NCBI GenBank assembly: GCA_017524805.1
Contig: JAFXUX010000033.1
Span: forward strand, 62,001-126,000
Source of the DNA: Candidatus Methanomethylophilaceae archaeon
Lineage (GTDB): Archaea > Thermoplasmatota > Thermoplasmata > Methanomassiliicoccales > Methanomethylophilaceae
Direction of reading: 5' to 3'
Length of the DNA stretch: 64,000 bases
The notes below the pieces were generated by a model, which saw nothing but the letters and a program-made list of their open reading frames with translations, had not been told where the DNA came from and did no database searches. The position numbers and the translations under genes are program-made. Within the stretch, counting starts at the first letter, position 1. The number at the start of each line of letters is the position of its first letter. Shown piece by piece: positions 41,177 to 50,417 of this stretch.

Positions 41177-43567
41177 ATGAATAAAACTGTTTTAAAAATA
41201 CTGACCATTTCTGTGGCCACAATGATACTCTTCAGTTCATCAGGATGTTTATCACAAATGTCAGCAATAGAAAACGTCATTGATGATGGACAAGTCTCAT
41301 TTTCTTCAATTGGTGAGCAGATATTTGAAAACCAATATCCATATAATGAAGACCTACTGTTAGCTATCTACACAAGCAATGCAACCACAAGTTTTTCAGA
41401 CGGAGTTCAACACGAAATAAAAGCTGCTTCATCGATCTGGATACCTAGAGGAATCTGGAGTTCCACAGAAAACGGTTCGTGGGATTATGCATTTGTAACT
41501 ACTGGGATGGGAGAATCCACTGATGGAGATTACATTCGCATTGCATTTATGGATGTGGATGGAACGTCGGATCACGGCCCCATGATAATGACTCCCGATA
41601 CAGATTCTACACGTTCTTGGTGTATGCCATCATCAACCGGCTCAGGATTTAACCCTACCCCTGCAATCAGTCTTATAGCCCAAACATTGATTTCTATATT
41701 GAACCCTACAATGGGGATAAATGTCATCTCATCTTTGCTCCTCTCCTTTATTGGAATGATGAAAGGTTCATCGAGTGGCTTCACTATTAGTGATAATCAT
41801 TTTACCAGAACATTGACTTGGAACCCGGACATAGATTGGACCGGCCAGAACATGGCATTTATCGCCCATGTATTACCGGGTGAAGATGTTAGTTTCACTA
41901 CCGAATACGCAATATTCGGCCCTACATACGAATACCTGAGCGCAGGGAAGCACATCATATCCATATCAGCCCCCTCTATTTCAGAAGGTGGCCCTTCTGC
42001 TATGACTATCGAAGAAAGGGAAGCAGCAGGAATCGTCACCGTCACAAAGGCCCAATTACAGGCCCTGGCACCAGAATTCGGACTCAGCAACGATGAGGTT
42101 CAAGAGATGATGGATTCCGACGATAACGAATTTTACTTTACATCCGTGGCTCCATCCTGCGTCACGGAAGAACCGGAAGAAGCCGATCAAGGATACGGAT
42201 CTAGGGACGCTCTGCTGGATGCCATCGCCAAGAAAATCTCCGTGAGCGAGAAGATTATTGCTGCATTCAGCGAGGACGACATCTGCGACCTTCTTGACAG
42301 CCAAGAAATCGTGGCCAGACATGCCATTAAACTGGAAAGCCTGCGCGCCTTAGACCGTCTCGTGAGGTTTGGGATCCACAGCCAAAACTCTCTAGAAAGA
42401 ATGTATGACATGTACTGGAATCTCATAGGCCGTGCGAACGATCTTGTTTCCAATTTCGGAAACGATATCCTATTAAGTAACGTGTCGTCGGGATACGTCA
42501 GGGAGGCCCTGGACAGGGGTCCAGCGATAGTTTCGGATACTCTGGATGGATTGAGGGCCTCGGCAATGAACGGAATCTTCGACACCTTGGGTGACGGCGA
42601 AGCGCTGCTAGTGGGCAGCAACTGGCTGAGCGGCAATGCATCTCGCATGAGAATGATTGCCGAGATAGCCGCATCGGGACATCCGGTAATCATGTCGGGG
42701 AACAGTCCCGATGCGTTATCCACAGAGAATATCGGTTTGCCCACCGCATACTCCGACTCCGCGGACGTGTATGGCCTGTGGCATGATGATAATAACAACA
42801 TCACATACTGCTACAGCGAAATTGGGGGCGAACTGAACGATTCCATCGAATCTGCGTTCGAATGGACAGAAAACTCGCAATCAAACACTCCAACTCCTGG
42901 TCAACTGGCGCCAGAAAACTCCGTCGTTTATTCCCTAACCAAGACGCACGGAAACTATGGAGATTTAATCGTAAATACTGAGTACGATCTAATTGAAATC
43001 GAAGATGACCTGTATATAGCCCTTACACACTACAAACTCACCGGCGATGCCAACGTATCCACGTCGTTCTGGGACAGATGGACTGCGGTATCAGATTTGA
43101 GAGTGTCATGTGAGCACAACTATTCATTTCTGATCGACTACGACCCCCATATTAGTCCAACAGGAAACGGCACTCAAAATGTGAATATTTGCTACCCCGA
43201 TACCCAATTTTATATTGGATGGTCCTTCCAAATTGAAGACACAACCTTCCACGATTCCTCTAGCCTGTTAAACAATACATTCTCACTGTGGTACGACATA
43301 GACGAATGCGAAGCCAATGATGGAAAAAGCTATACAATCGAGCCGGGGACAATCGCCGAAATATCCACGGATGATATACAAGAGCTGATCCAGGAAATAG
43401 AGGAGAGATTAAACGAAAACATAGTGAGTGAAGAGGACAGGATTACGATAAAACCATTCAGATACTCTGAAACCGAGCACTATTCAGTGACGTTCTTCAG
43501 GGATCGTACGCTCCTGCCAGACCAGACGGAGACAGTGGAATGCGACATAACGGTGACCCTAATCTGA
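41177..43567 (+). CDS. Large secreted protein, related to the 39124 gene product
   Basis: 796 residues. Signal segment MNKTVLKILTISVATMILFS ends in SSSGC, which could be a lipobox. The C-terminal half aligns with the 473-residue protein upstream: VNICYPDTQFYIGWSFQIED against VEIGIPPSTTYNVGWSYSVQ, and YTIEPGTIAEI against YHVEPAKFMRA. A central helical part (about 340-480) carries DALLDAIAKKISVSEKIIAA and similar. The first half is visibly AT-richer than the flanking genes. The function is unknown; a surface or export role is likely. The start was chosen at 41177 because conserved signal-peptide features begin there. Confidence 0.7.
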   Translation: MNKTVLKILTISVATMILFSSSGCLSQMSAIENVIDDGQVSFSSIGEQIFENQYPYNEDLLLAIYTSNATTSFSDGVQHEIKAASSIWIPRGIWSSTENGSWDYAFVTTGMGESTDGDYIRIAFMDVDGTSDHGPMIMTPDTDSTRSWCMPSSTGSGFNPTPAISLIAQTLISILNPTMGINVISSLLLSFIGMMKGSSSGFTISDNHFTRTLTWNPDIDWTGQNMAFIAHVLPGEDVSFTTEYAIFGPTYEYLSAGKHIISISAPSISEGGPSAMTIEEREAAGIVTVTKAQLQALAPEFGLSNDEVQEMMDSDDNEFYFTSVAPSCVTEEPEEADQGYGSRDALLDAIAKKISVSEKIIAAFSEDDICDLLDSQEIVARHAIKLESLRALDRLVRFGIHSQNSLERMYDMYWNLIGRANDLVSNFGNDILLSNVSSGYVREALDRGPAIVSDTLDGLRASAMNGIFDTLGDGEALLVGSNWLSGNASRMRMIAEIAASGHPVIMSGNSPDALSTENIGLPTAYSDSADVYGLWHDDNNNITYCYSEIGGELNDSIESAFEWTENSQSNTPTPGQLAPENSVVYSLTKTHGNYGDLIVNTEYDLIEIEDDLYIALTHYKLTGDANVSTSFWDRWTAVSDLRVSCEHNYSFLIDYDPHISPTGNGTQNVNICYPDTQFYIGWSFQIEDTTFHDSSSLLNNTFSLWYDIDECEANDGKSYTIEPGTIAEISTDDIQELIQEIEERLNENIVSEEDRITIKPFRYSETEHYSVTFFRDRTLLPDQTETVECDITVTLI

Positions 43568-43790
43568 CACAAATATGGCCTAATGCCCAACAGGAAACGA
43601 TCGAGACCGCGCTCAACCAACTACAATCCATTATGGTGGGTTCGAGCGCCCTCGATCTCCGGCAGATTCAAGATCTTACGCGTTGGACAACGTATATCCA
43701 GTCTTTCTGAACATAATCGCCCATTCAGAGCGGGTGGGAGGCCAGCCGACTACGATCAATGATGCGCTAGGGCACCAACATACAGCATGA
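43540..43790 (+). pseudogene. Possible frameshifted gene fragment
   Basis: From 43540 one frame reads MRHNGDPNLTQIWPNAQQET, IETALNQLQSIMVGSSALDL and ends at a TGA at 43708. From 43704 another frame continues FLNIIAHSERVGGQPTTIND and ends at 43790. Together they could be one coding sequence broken by a frameshift, or two chance frames. The fragment overlaps the end of the secreted-protein gene. It fills most of the 306-base gap before argG; no homologue is recognised. Confidence 0.25.
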
Positions 43791-43873
43791 ACCAGACATG
43801 GACGAACCTACCCTCGACCACTTCCGGTCCGATGGTCATATATCGAAAGAAACTCTCTCCCAGAGCGATAATC

Positions 43874-45082
43874 ATGGCAGAGAAAACCAAAGACAAAGTG
43901 GTCCTCGCGTATTCCGGAGGCCTCGACACCTCAGTCGCCATCCATTGGCTCCAGGAGCAATACGACCTCGACGTGATAGCCATCGCTATCAACGTCGGCC
44001 AGCCCCCCAGCAAGGACGACATCGTCGCCCGCGCCCTCAGAAACGGAGCCATAAAATCCGATTTCATAGACGCCACCGAGGAGTTCGTCTCGGATTACGT
44101 CTGGCCTTCGCTCAAAGCCAACGCCCTCTATCAGAACGTGTATCCTCTGAGCACCTCCATCGCCAGACCCCTCATAGCCAAGAAACTCGTCGAAGTGGCC
44201 AACAGAGAGGGGGCCAAGTACATCGCCCACGGATGCACCGCCAAAGGGAACGACCAGGTCAGATTCGACGTCGGAATAGTCTCCCAGAACCCCGACCTGA
44301 AGATCATCGCCCCCATGAGAGAATGGGTCACCACCAGAGAGAAGGAAATCGAATACGCCAAAGAGCACGGGATCGAAATCATCGTCAAGAAAGAGAGCCC
44401 GTACTCCAGAGACGAGAACCTTTGGGGAAGTTCCTGCGAATGCGGAATCCTCGAAGATCCCTGGGCCGAACCCCCCGCAGACGTCTGGGAGAACACCGTC
44501 GACCCCGAGAAAGCGCCTGACGAACCCCAATACATAGAGATCGGATTCGAGAATGGTATCCCGACCCGCCTCAACGGCAAGAAGGTCGAGGGCGTGAAGC
44601 TGATCGAGAAGCTCAACAAAACCGCCGGAAAGCACGGCGTAGGCAGAATCGACCACGTCGAGGACCGTCTGGTCGGCATCAAGAGCCGCGAGACCTACGA
44701 ATGCCCCGCCGCGGTCACGCTCATAACTGCCCACAGAGCACTCGAAGCCATGACCCTCCCCAGAGACACCATCGAATACAAGCGCGGTATCGAGCAGAAA
44801 TACTGCCAGCTGGTGTATGATGGGCTCTGGTTCGGCGGCCTCAGAGAGCCGATCCAGGCGTTCATCGACAAGACCCAGGAATACGTCACCGGAACCGTCA
44901 GAGTCAAGCTGTACAAAGGGACCGCGACCGTTGTCGGAAGAAAATCCCCGTACTCCATGTACGACACCGGCCTCAGCACCTACGCCGAAGGCGACAGCTT
45001 CGACCACAGATCCGCGACCGGATTCATCTACGTCTGGGGTCTCCCCGGAAGAACCGCCGCGAAAGCCCACGGGAAGAAGTGA
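43874..45082 (+). CDS. argG: Argininosuccinate synthase
   Basis: Joins citrulline and aspartate using ATP. 402 residues from the ATG at 43874 (MAEKTKDKVVLAYSGGLDTS with the PP-loop SGGLDTS). Further motifs: HGCTAKGNDQVRFDV, APMREWVTTREKEIEYA, YSRDENLWGSSCECGILEDP, KKVEGVKLIEKLN, GRIDHVEDRLVGIKSRETYE. The frame is open 29 codons upstream, but that extension is not part of the family. The argH start overlaps the stop (GTGA), so the two are coupled. The codon use is that of a well expressed gene. Confidence 0.96.
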   Translation: MAEKTKDKVVLAYSGGLDTSVAIHWLQEQYDLDVIAIAINVGQPPSKDDIVARALRNGAIKSDFIDATEEFVSDYVWPSLKANALYQNVYPLSTSIARPLIAKKLVEVANREGAKYIAHGCTAKGNDQVRFDVGIVSQNPDLKIIAPMREWVTTREKEIEYAKEHGIEIIVKKESPYSRDENLWGSSCECGILEDPWAEPPADVWENTVDPEKAPDEPQYIEIGFENGIPTRLNGKKVEGVKLIEKLNKTAGKHGVGRIDHVEDRLVGIKSRETYECPAAVTLITAHRALEAMTLPRDTIEYKRGIEQKYCQLVYDGLWFGGLREPIQAFIDKTQEYVTGTVRVKLYKGTATVVGRKSPYSMYDTGLSTYAEGDSFDHRSATGFIYVWGLPGRTAAKAHGKK

Positions 45083-46530
45083 TCCCTTTGCAGCAGGCTC
45101 TCTGGTCGGGAAGGTTCGAAGGCGGGATGGACGATTCCACTCTGGAATTCACCTCATCCTTGGATGTGGACTCCAAACTGGCGTTCTACGACGTCATGGG
45201 ATCCTTGGCCCACGCAAAGATGCTGAAGGCGTGCGGGATAATCCCCGCCGAAGACGCCGACGACATCGTAGAAGGGCTGAAAGGGATTCTGAAGGAGATC
45301 TCGGACGGAACCTTCGAACTGGACTATTCTCTGGAGGACATCCACACCAACGTGGAATTCACTCTCACCCAGAGAATCGGCCCGGCCGGAGGGAAGCTGC
45401 ACACGGGCAGGAGCAGGAACGACCAGGTCGCCGTGGATTTCAGGATGTACCTGAGGGATGAGGCCCTGAAAGCCGTAGAATCGGCGGACAGCCTCATGAT
45501 GAGCCTCGTCAAGGTCGCCGAAGAGAACGGTGGAACTGTCATGCCTGGGTTCACCCATATGCAGCACGCGCAGCCGGTCTCCCTGGCCCAGCACATGCTC
45601 GCCCACGCATTCAGATTCTCCAGGGACGCAGACAGATTCCTCGATGCCTTCAGGAGAATGGATAAATGCCCGCTCGGAGCCGCCGCCCTGGCCGGGACCA
45701 CCTACCCGATAGACAGGAGGATGACCGCCGCCGCCCTGGGATTCAGAGAGCCCACCGAGAATTCCATGGACACCGTCAGCGACAGGGATTTCGTGACCGA
45801 ACTGGCATATTGCGCGGCGCAGACCGCCATCCACCTATCATCTCTTTGCGAGGAGCTCGTACTGTGGTCTTCGCAGGAGTTCGGGTTCGTGGAGATGGAC
45901 GACAGATACGCAACCGGATCGTCGATCATGCCTCAGAAGAAGAACCCGGATATCGCGGAGCTCGTCAGAGGCAAGACCGGATCTGTGATAGGCGCCCTGA
46001 CGACCATGATAGTCATGACCAAGGGCCTCCCGCTGACCTACAACCGCGACCTCCAGGAGGACAAGTCCCCCGTGATGGAATCCATGCGCACGGTGATCTC
46101 TAGCGTAAAAATCATGTCCAAAGTCATCTCCACATCCAAATTCAATACGAAGAGAATGATGGAAGTCACCAGCAGAGGGCAGATCAACGCCACCGATCTT
46201 GCCGATTATCTGGTCACCAAAGGCGTCCCGTTCAGAGAAGCCCATGGGATCGTCGGCGCCGCCGTGAGGAAAAGCATCGAATCAGGCGTGAACCTCGAGG
46301 ACATGCCTCTCGAGGAGCTCAGAAGCTTCTCCGACAGGATAGAGCAGGACGTGTATCAGGTGCTCCCGGTGAGAAAATGCATGGAACGGCGCGATTCCTA
46401 CGGCGGGACTTCCCCCGGATCCACCGACGTCCAGATCGGCCAGGCCATGGAGCAGATAATGACCAGAGACGAGATTGTCAGGCAGGAAAAGCAGCTGATA
46501 GAGAACTGCTGGAAAGCTCTGACTGAATGA
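45079..46530 (+). CDS. argH: Argininosuccinate lyase
   Basis: Splits argininosuccinate to arginine and fumarate, the last step of arginine synthesis. 483 residues, GTG start overlapping the argG stop; TTG at 45088 is an alternative. Motifs: LWSGRFEGGMDDSTLEFTSS, EDIHTNVEFTLTQRIGPAGG, KLHTGRSRNDQVAVDFRMYL, GFTHMQHAQPVSLAQHMLAH and the family signature GSSIMPQKKNPDIAELVRGK. Followed at once by a GC hairpin with a T-rich tail. Confidence 0.96.
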   Translation: MIPLQQALWSGRFEGGMDDSTLEFTSSLDVDSKLAFYDVMGSLAHAKMLKACGIIPAEDADDIVEGLKGILKEISDGTFELDYSLEDIHTNVEFTLTQRIGPAGGKLHTGRSRNDQVAVDFRMYLRDEALKAVESADSLMMSLVKVAEENGGTVMPGFTHMQHAQPVSLAQHMLAHAFRFSRDADRFLDAFRRMDKCPLGAAALAGTTYPIDRRMTAAALGFREPTENSMDTVSDRDFVTELAYCAAQTAIHLSSLCEELVLWSSQEFGFVEMDDRYATGSSIMPQKKNPDIAELVRGKTGSVIGALTTMIVMTKGLPLTYNRDLQEDKSPVMESMRTVISSVKIMSKVISTSKFNTKRMMEVTSRGQINATDLADYLVTKGVPFREAHGIVGAAVRKSIESGVNLEDMPLEELRSFSDRIEQDVYQVLPVRKCMERRDSYGGTSPGSTDVQIGQAMEQIMTRDEIVRQEKQLIENCWKALTE

Positions 46531-46554
46531 CGGGGGATTCCCCCGCACTTTTCT
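46531..46554 (+). terminator. Terminator after argH
   Basis: CGGGGG-ATT-CCCCCG (46531-46545), a perfect six-pair stem starting right after the argH stop, followed by a T-rich run (ACTTTTCTCT). Confidence 0.7.
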
Positions 46555-46561
46555 CTATAAT

Positions 46562-46613
46562 ACTATAGTGATAAATTAGAAAACGATGCAGTCTTCTCGA
46601 TTATCACTATAGT
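46562..46613. repeat. 13-base inverted repeat between argH and cbiC
   Basis: ACTATAGTGATAA (46562-46574) is repeated exactly in inverse at 46601-46613 with a 26-base loop. It lies between the 3' ends of the convergent argH and cbiC genes. It could be a bidirectional termination or mRNA-stabilising hairpin, or the trace of a small mobile element. Confidence 0.7.
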
Positions 46614-46652
46614 CTTAAAAATGGAGCGCCCAGTTAGACGCCCCGGTTTGAT

Positions 46653-47282
46653 TCAGCCTTTATAGTACATCATCGCGTTGCAGATTGTCGCCGCGATGTT
46701 GGATCCGCCTTTCCTTCCCTTGGGGACTATGAACGGCACATCCCTCTCCATGATTATCTCCTTGGATTCGACCACGTTGACGAATCCGACGGGTGCCCCG
46801 ATGATCAATGCAGGCTTGAGTTCTCCCGAATCGATCAGCTCCGCGAGCCTTATCAGCGCGGTGGGAGCATTCCCGATGGCAAAGATGACCGGATGGCTCT
46901 TGGCAAGCTCGGCGCCTTTCTCCATCGCCACGGTGGCGCGGGTGCATCCGCGTTCCTTGGCCTCCGCGGAGACGTCCTCATCGGAGATGTAGCAATGGAC
47001 CTCTCCGCCGTACTGGGCGAGCCTGGGCTTGTTGATTCCGGCGGCAGCCATTTTGGTGTCGGTCACGATGTGGGCGCCGTTTCTTATCGCTTTGACTCCG
47101 ATGTTCGCCGCATCCTCGGAGAACACCAGATTGTCGGCGTAATCGAAATCGGCGGAAGTGTGTATGCATCTCTTAACTATGGAGAACTCTGGCTCAGGCC
47201 AAGTCCTTCCGTTCAATTCGGAGACTATGGTCGCCATGCTGTGCGCTTCTATGTCCTCAGGCTTCACTACGGTTATAGCCAT
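46653..47282 (-). CDS. cbiC: Cobalt-precorrin-8 methylmutase
   Basis: Moves a methyl group from C11 to C12 of the corrin ring precursor, giving cobyrinate. 209 residues from the ATG at 47282 (MAITVVKPEDIEAHSMATIV). The catalytic histidine is H41 in RCIHTSADFDYA; VTDTKMAAAGINK, IGNAPTALIRLAELI, GAPVGFVNVVESKE and PFIVPKGRKGGSNIAA are family motifs. It starts four bases after the cbiF stop and has GAGTGAT upstream. Part of the corrin cluster that continues on the other strand. Confidence 0.94.
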   Translation of the reverse strand: MAITVVKPEDIEAHSMATIVSELNGRTWPEPEFSIVKRCIHTSADFDYADNLVFSEDAANIGVKAIRNGAHIVTDTKMAAAGINKPRLAQYGGEVHCYISDEDVSAEAKERGCTRATVAMEKGAELAKSHPVIFAIGNAPTALIRLAELIDSGELKPALIIGAPVGFVNVVESKEIIMERDVPFIVPKGRKGGSNIAATICNAMMYYKG

Positions 47283-47286
47283 TATA

Positions 47287-48045
47287 TCACTCTGGTTTGC
47301 CAACCCTGAACTCGGTTGTAAATGTCTTATCGTAAAGTTTTGAAAGGTCGTGCTCATCCCCGAGGAAATCCCCGACGACTGTGAGAGCGGTTTTCTTTAT
47401 GCCCTCTGCCTCGACTTTCGCGGCGATGTCGGCCAAAGTGCCCCTAACAATCTTCTGGTCGGGCCAGGTGGCCTTGTAGACGACTGCGACTGGAGTCTCG
47501 GGCTCGTATCCGCCCTCCTCAAGCTGCGCGACCATCTCGTCCAAAAATCCGATGGAGAGGAAAATGACCATGGTGGCGTGATGCCTTGCGAGGTCCACAA
47601 GCTTCTCTCTGGGAGGCATAGGCGTCCTGCCTTCCATCCTGGTGAGGATGACGCTCTGGCTCTTCCCTGGGAGGGTGTACTCCGCGTTGAGGACCGCCGC
47701 GGTCCCGAGGAACGAACTGACCCCCGGGATCACCTCATATTTTATGCCGAGCTCGTCGAGCCTGTCCATCTGCTCCCTGTGGGCGCCGTAGATGGCGGGA
47801 TCCCCGGTGTGCACGCGGACGCACTTCTTTCCGGCGGCTTCAGCCTCTTTCATTACTTCGATGACCTCGTCGAGATTCATCAGGGCACTGTTGTAAATCT
47901 TCGCATCGGGCTTGCAGCCATCTAAAACGGCGGGATTGACCAGCGATCCCGCATATATCACCACATCAGCGGCGTCGATGAGCCTCTTACCTTTTAACGT
48001 CAGGAGCTCGGGGTCGCCCGGGCCCGCACCTATGAACGATATCAT
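47287..48045 (-). CDS. cbiF: Cobalt-precorrin-4 C11-methyltransferase
   Basis: SAM-dependent methylation at C11 of the corrin ring. 252 residues of the tetrapyrrole methylase fold: SFIGAGPGDPELLTLKGKRL, DVVIYAGSLVNPAVLDGC, VRVHTGDPAIYGAHREQMD, YEVIPGVSSFLGTAAVLN, LTRMEGRTPMPPREKL. GAGGAGG lies seven bases before the ATG. It is transcribed divergently from cbiD, with cbiC downstream. Confidence 0.95.
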   Translation of the reverse strand: MISFIGAGPGDPELLTLKGKRLIDAADVVIYAGSLVNPAVLDGCKPDAKIYNSALMNLDEVIEVMKEAEAAGKKCVRVHTGDPAIYGAHREQMDRLDELGIKYEVIPGVSSFLGTAAVLNAEYTLPGKSQSVILTRMEGRTPMPPREKLVDLARHHATMVIFLSIGFLDEMVAQLEEGGYEPETPVAVVYKATWPDQKIVRGTLADIAAKVEAEGIKKTALTVVGDFLGDEHDLSKLYDKTFTTEFRVGKPE

Positions 48046-48269
48046 GTCAGTTCCTCCTCGGCACCTTTATCGGCGCATATCGGTGAGGGTTGTAGATTAA
48101 GGGACAATAAATAAGAATCGCCGGCCGTAATTCAACTCCAAACTTTCGAATGGAAACAGACGGAATATCTATCCGAACGGATTGCATTTCACGTCCTAAG
48201 CGCGTTGTGAGCACCCAATTATAATATAATATCTATACATCCAACAATATGGAAAACGGAGGCAGAGAT
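48046..48269. promoter_or_regulatory. Divergent promoter region of cbiF-cbiC and cbiD operons
   Basis: About 220 bases. On the plus strand a strong TATA box (48219-48232) precedes cbiD. On the minus side a leader of roughly 50 bases with GAGGAGG serves cbiF. I looked for a cobalamin riboswitch (B12 box) and did not find one. Confidence 0.5.
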
Positions 48270-49394
48270 ATGGAAGGCAACTATGTGATCGTGGGTTCCC
48301 GCCGGATGAGATGCGGCCATACCACTGGCACATGCGCTGCCGCAGCCGCGAAAGCTTCCGCTCAAGCCCTTTTGTCAGGCGTATTCCCTGCCCATGTCGA
48401 AATACTCACGCCCAAAGGAATCCTTCTCGATCTGCCGGTGGAAGAGCCGAGATCCGAGGGGAAACGCGCCATTTGCGCCGTCAGAAAAGACGGAGGCGAC
48501 GACCAGGATGCAACCCATGGAACGCTGATATGCTCCGAAGTGACGCTCACGGACGCTGGCATTACCATAGATGGAGGAGTGGGCGTAGGCAGGGTCACGC
48601 GGAAAGGCCTGGATCAGCCTCCCGGGAACGCCGCGATAAACAAAGTCCCAAGAAGCATGATAAGGGAAGCTCTGGAGGACTTGGCGCTCACATACGGCTA
48701 CAAAGGCGGATTCTCGGTCGTGGTCAGCGTGCCGGAAGGCCAGAACATAGCTACCAAAACATTCAATCCCCGTCTTGGTATCGTCGGCGGGATATCCATA
48801 CTCGGCACCAGCGGCATAGTCGAGCCGATGAGCGAAACCGCTCTGGTGGCGTCGATAAAGAAAGAGATGGACGTCCATGCCGCCGCCGGAGAGAAGGTCC
48901 TGATAGTCGTCCCCGGAAATTATGGCAAGGAATTCAGCGATTCCATCCCCGGGATCACGGACGACATGTGCGTTAAATGCAGCAATTTCGTCGGCGAGAT
49001 GCTGGACCATGCCTGCGCGCTGGAGACTGATGTGGTCCTGATCTCCAACATAGGGAAGATCGTCAAAGTGGCGGCCGGGATAATGAACACCCATTCCCGG
49101 AATGCGGACGGCAGGATGGAGACGATAGCCGCCAACGCTGCGATGGCAGGCGCGGATATCGATACGGTCAAAAGAATCATGGGATGCATATCCACGGACG
49201 ATGCTCTGAGCCTGCTGAGCCCGGAGCTCATGGAAAAAACCTGCGGGATCCTTATGGAAAAAATCCAATTCTACATGAACCACCGCACGGCCGGGAAGAT
49301 CCGTGTTGGGGCGGTCATGTTCTCGTCGGTCTACGGCCTTCTGGGGAAGACCGAACTGGCAGACGCTCTCATCGAGGAGGCGACGCGGAAATGA
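48270..49394 (+). CDS. cbiD: Cobalt-precorrin-5B C1-methyltransferase
   Basis: Methylates C1 of the corrin precursor in the anaerobic pathway. 374 residues from the ATG at 48270, chosen because GGAGG lies seven bases before it; an in-frame ATG at 48249 sits where transcription probably begins. Motifs: RCGHTTGTCAAAAAKA, GIGRVT-like GVGVGRVTRKGLDQPPGNAA, INKVPRSMIREAL, GGISILGTSGIVEPMSE and NIGKIVKVAAGIMNTHSR. cbiG overlaps its stop by four bases. Confidence 0.95.
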   Translation: MEGNYVIVGSRRMRCGHTTGTCAAAAAKASAQALLSGVFPAHVEILTPKGILLDLPVEEPRSEGKRAICAVRKDGGDDQDATHGTLICSEVTLTDAGITIDGGVGVGRVTRKGLDQPPGNAAINKVPRSMIREALEDLALTYGYKGGFSVVVSVPEGQNIATKTFNPRLGIVGGISILGTSGIVEPMSETALVASIKKEMDVHAAAGEKVLIVVPGNYGKEFSDSIPGITDDMCVKCSNFVGEMLDHACALETDVVLISNIGKIVKVAAGIMNTHSRNADGRMETIAANAAMAGADIDTVKRIMGCISTDDALSLLSPELMEKTCGILMEKIQFYMNHRTAGKIRVGAVMFSSVYGLLGKTELADALIEEATRK

Positions 49395-50416
49395 GGATAG
49401 CGATCATAGCGTTCACGGCAAACGGATGCAAAACCGCCCTGAGGATCAGGGACTCTCTGGATGGGGAGGACGTCACCGCCCAGTGCAAAACCACCCATGA
49501 CGTCGAAGGCATAGAGATGATACAGTGCTCATCTGACGAATGGACCGCCAAGACTTTCCCGTCCGTGGACGCTATCGTGTTCGTCGGAGCTACCGGAATA
49601 GCTGTCAGGCTCATCGCGCCATACGTCAAAACCAAAGATGTGGACCCCGCGGTCGTCTGCGTGGATGAGCACGGAAGATACGCGATAGCTCTCCTTTCCG
49701 GGCATATCGGCGGAAGCAACCGCCTGACGGCAAGAATAGCTGCTGGCATAGGCGCCACGCCCATCATAACCACCGCGACGGATATCAACGGGAAGTTCTC
49801 TGTTGACGTGTTCGCCACCGAAAATTGCCTCAGAATCACCGACCTCCACAAAGTGCAGATAATTTCCGCGGACATACTGGCGGACAAATTCGTGGGCATA
49901 TCATCAGACAGACCCATCGAAGGAAACCTGCCCCACGGGCTCACGGAAGCCGACGCCGGGCACTGCGGCGTACGCATATCTTCGGATCCCTCCGAATCCC
50001 CGTTCAATGTGACCCTCAACCTGGTTCCCATGGACATCTCCGTCGGCGTCGGATGCAAAAGAGGGATCCTTCCCGGGAAGATGCTTGAGTTCGTGCTCTC
50101 AGTCCTGAAAGAAGAAGGCATAGCTCCCGAAAGAGTCGGATCGGTGTCCAGCATAGACCTGAAATCCGACGAGAGAGCGGTTCTGGACCTCGCCGCGTCC
50201 CTGAAATGCCCTGTGATGTTCTTCACCTCGGAAGAACTGATGTCTTTGGAGGGGAAATTCTCGGGATCGAATTTCGTCAGATCCGTGACCGCCGTAGACT
50301 GCGTGTGCGAGAGGGCCGCGATCAAAGCGCGCGGGGGAACGCTGATACGCCGGAAGACCGCTTCCGATGGGATGACTGTGGCCCTATCCAAAATCGAAGT
50401 GAAACCGAGGTTCTGA
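49391..50416 (+). CDS. cbiG: Cobalt-precorrin-5A hydrolase
   Basis: Opens the delta-lactone of cobalt-precorrin-5A and releases acetaldehyde. 341 residues from the ATG overlapping the cbiD stop (ATGA). Motifs: IVFVGATGIAVRLIAPYV, DPAVVCVDEHGRYAIALLSG, HIGGSNRLTARIA, ATDINGKFSVDVFA in the N-terminal part, and SVGVGCKRGI with ISSIDLK-like SVSSIDLKSDERAVLDLA in the C-terminal CbiG domain. The next gene starts one base after its stop. Confidence 0.94.
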   Translation: MRIAIIAFTANGCKTALRIRDSLDGEDVTAQCKTTHDVEGIEMIQCSSDEWTAKTFPSVDAIVFVGATGIAVRLIAPYVKTKDVDPAVVCVDEHGRYAIALLSGHIGGSNRLTARIAAGIGATPIITTATDINGKFSVDVFATENCLRITDLHKVQIISADILADKFVGISSDRPIEGNLPHGLTEADAGHCGVRISSDPSESPFNVTLNLVPMDISVGVGCKRGILPGKMLEFVLSVLKEEGIAPERVGSVSSIDLKSDERAVLDLAASLKCPVMFFTSEELMSLEGKFSGSNFVRSVTAVDCVCERAAIKARGGTLIRRKTASDGMTVALSKIEVKPRF

Positions 50417-50417
50417 C

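Noticed and set aside
48046-48269. Possible cobalamin riboswitch before the corrin genes
   Set aside because: No B12 box or conserved core was found on either strand.
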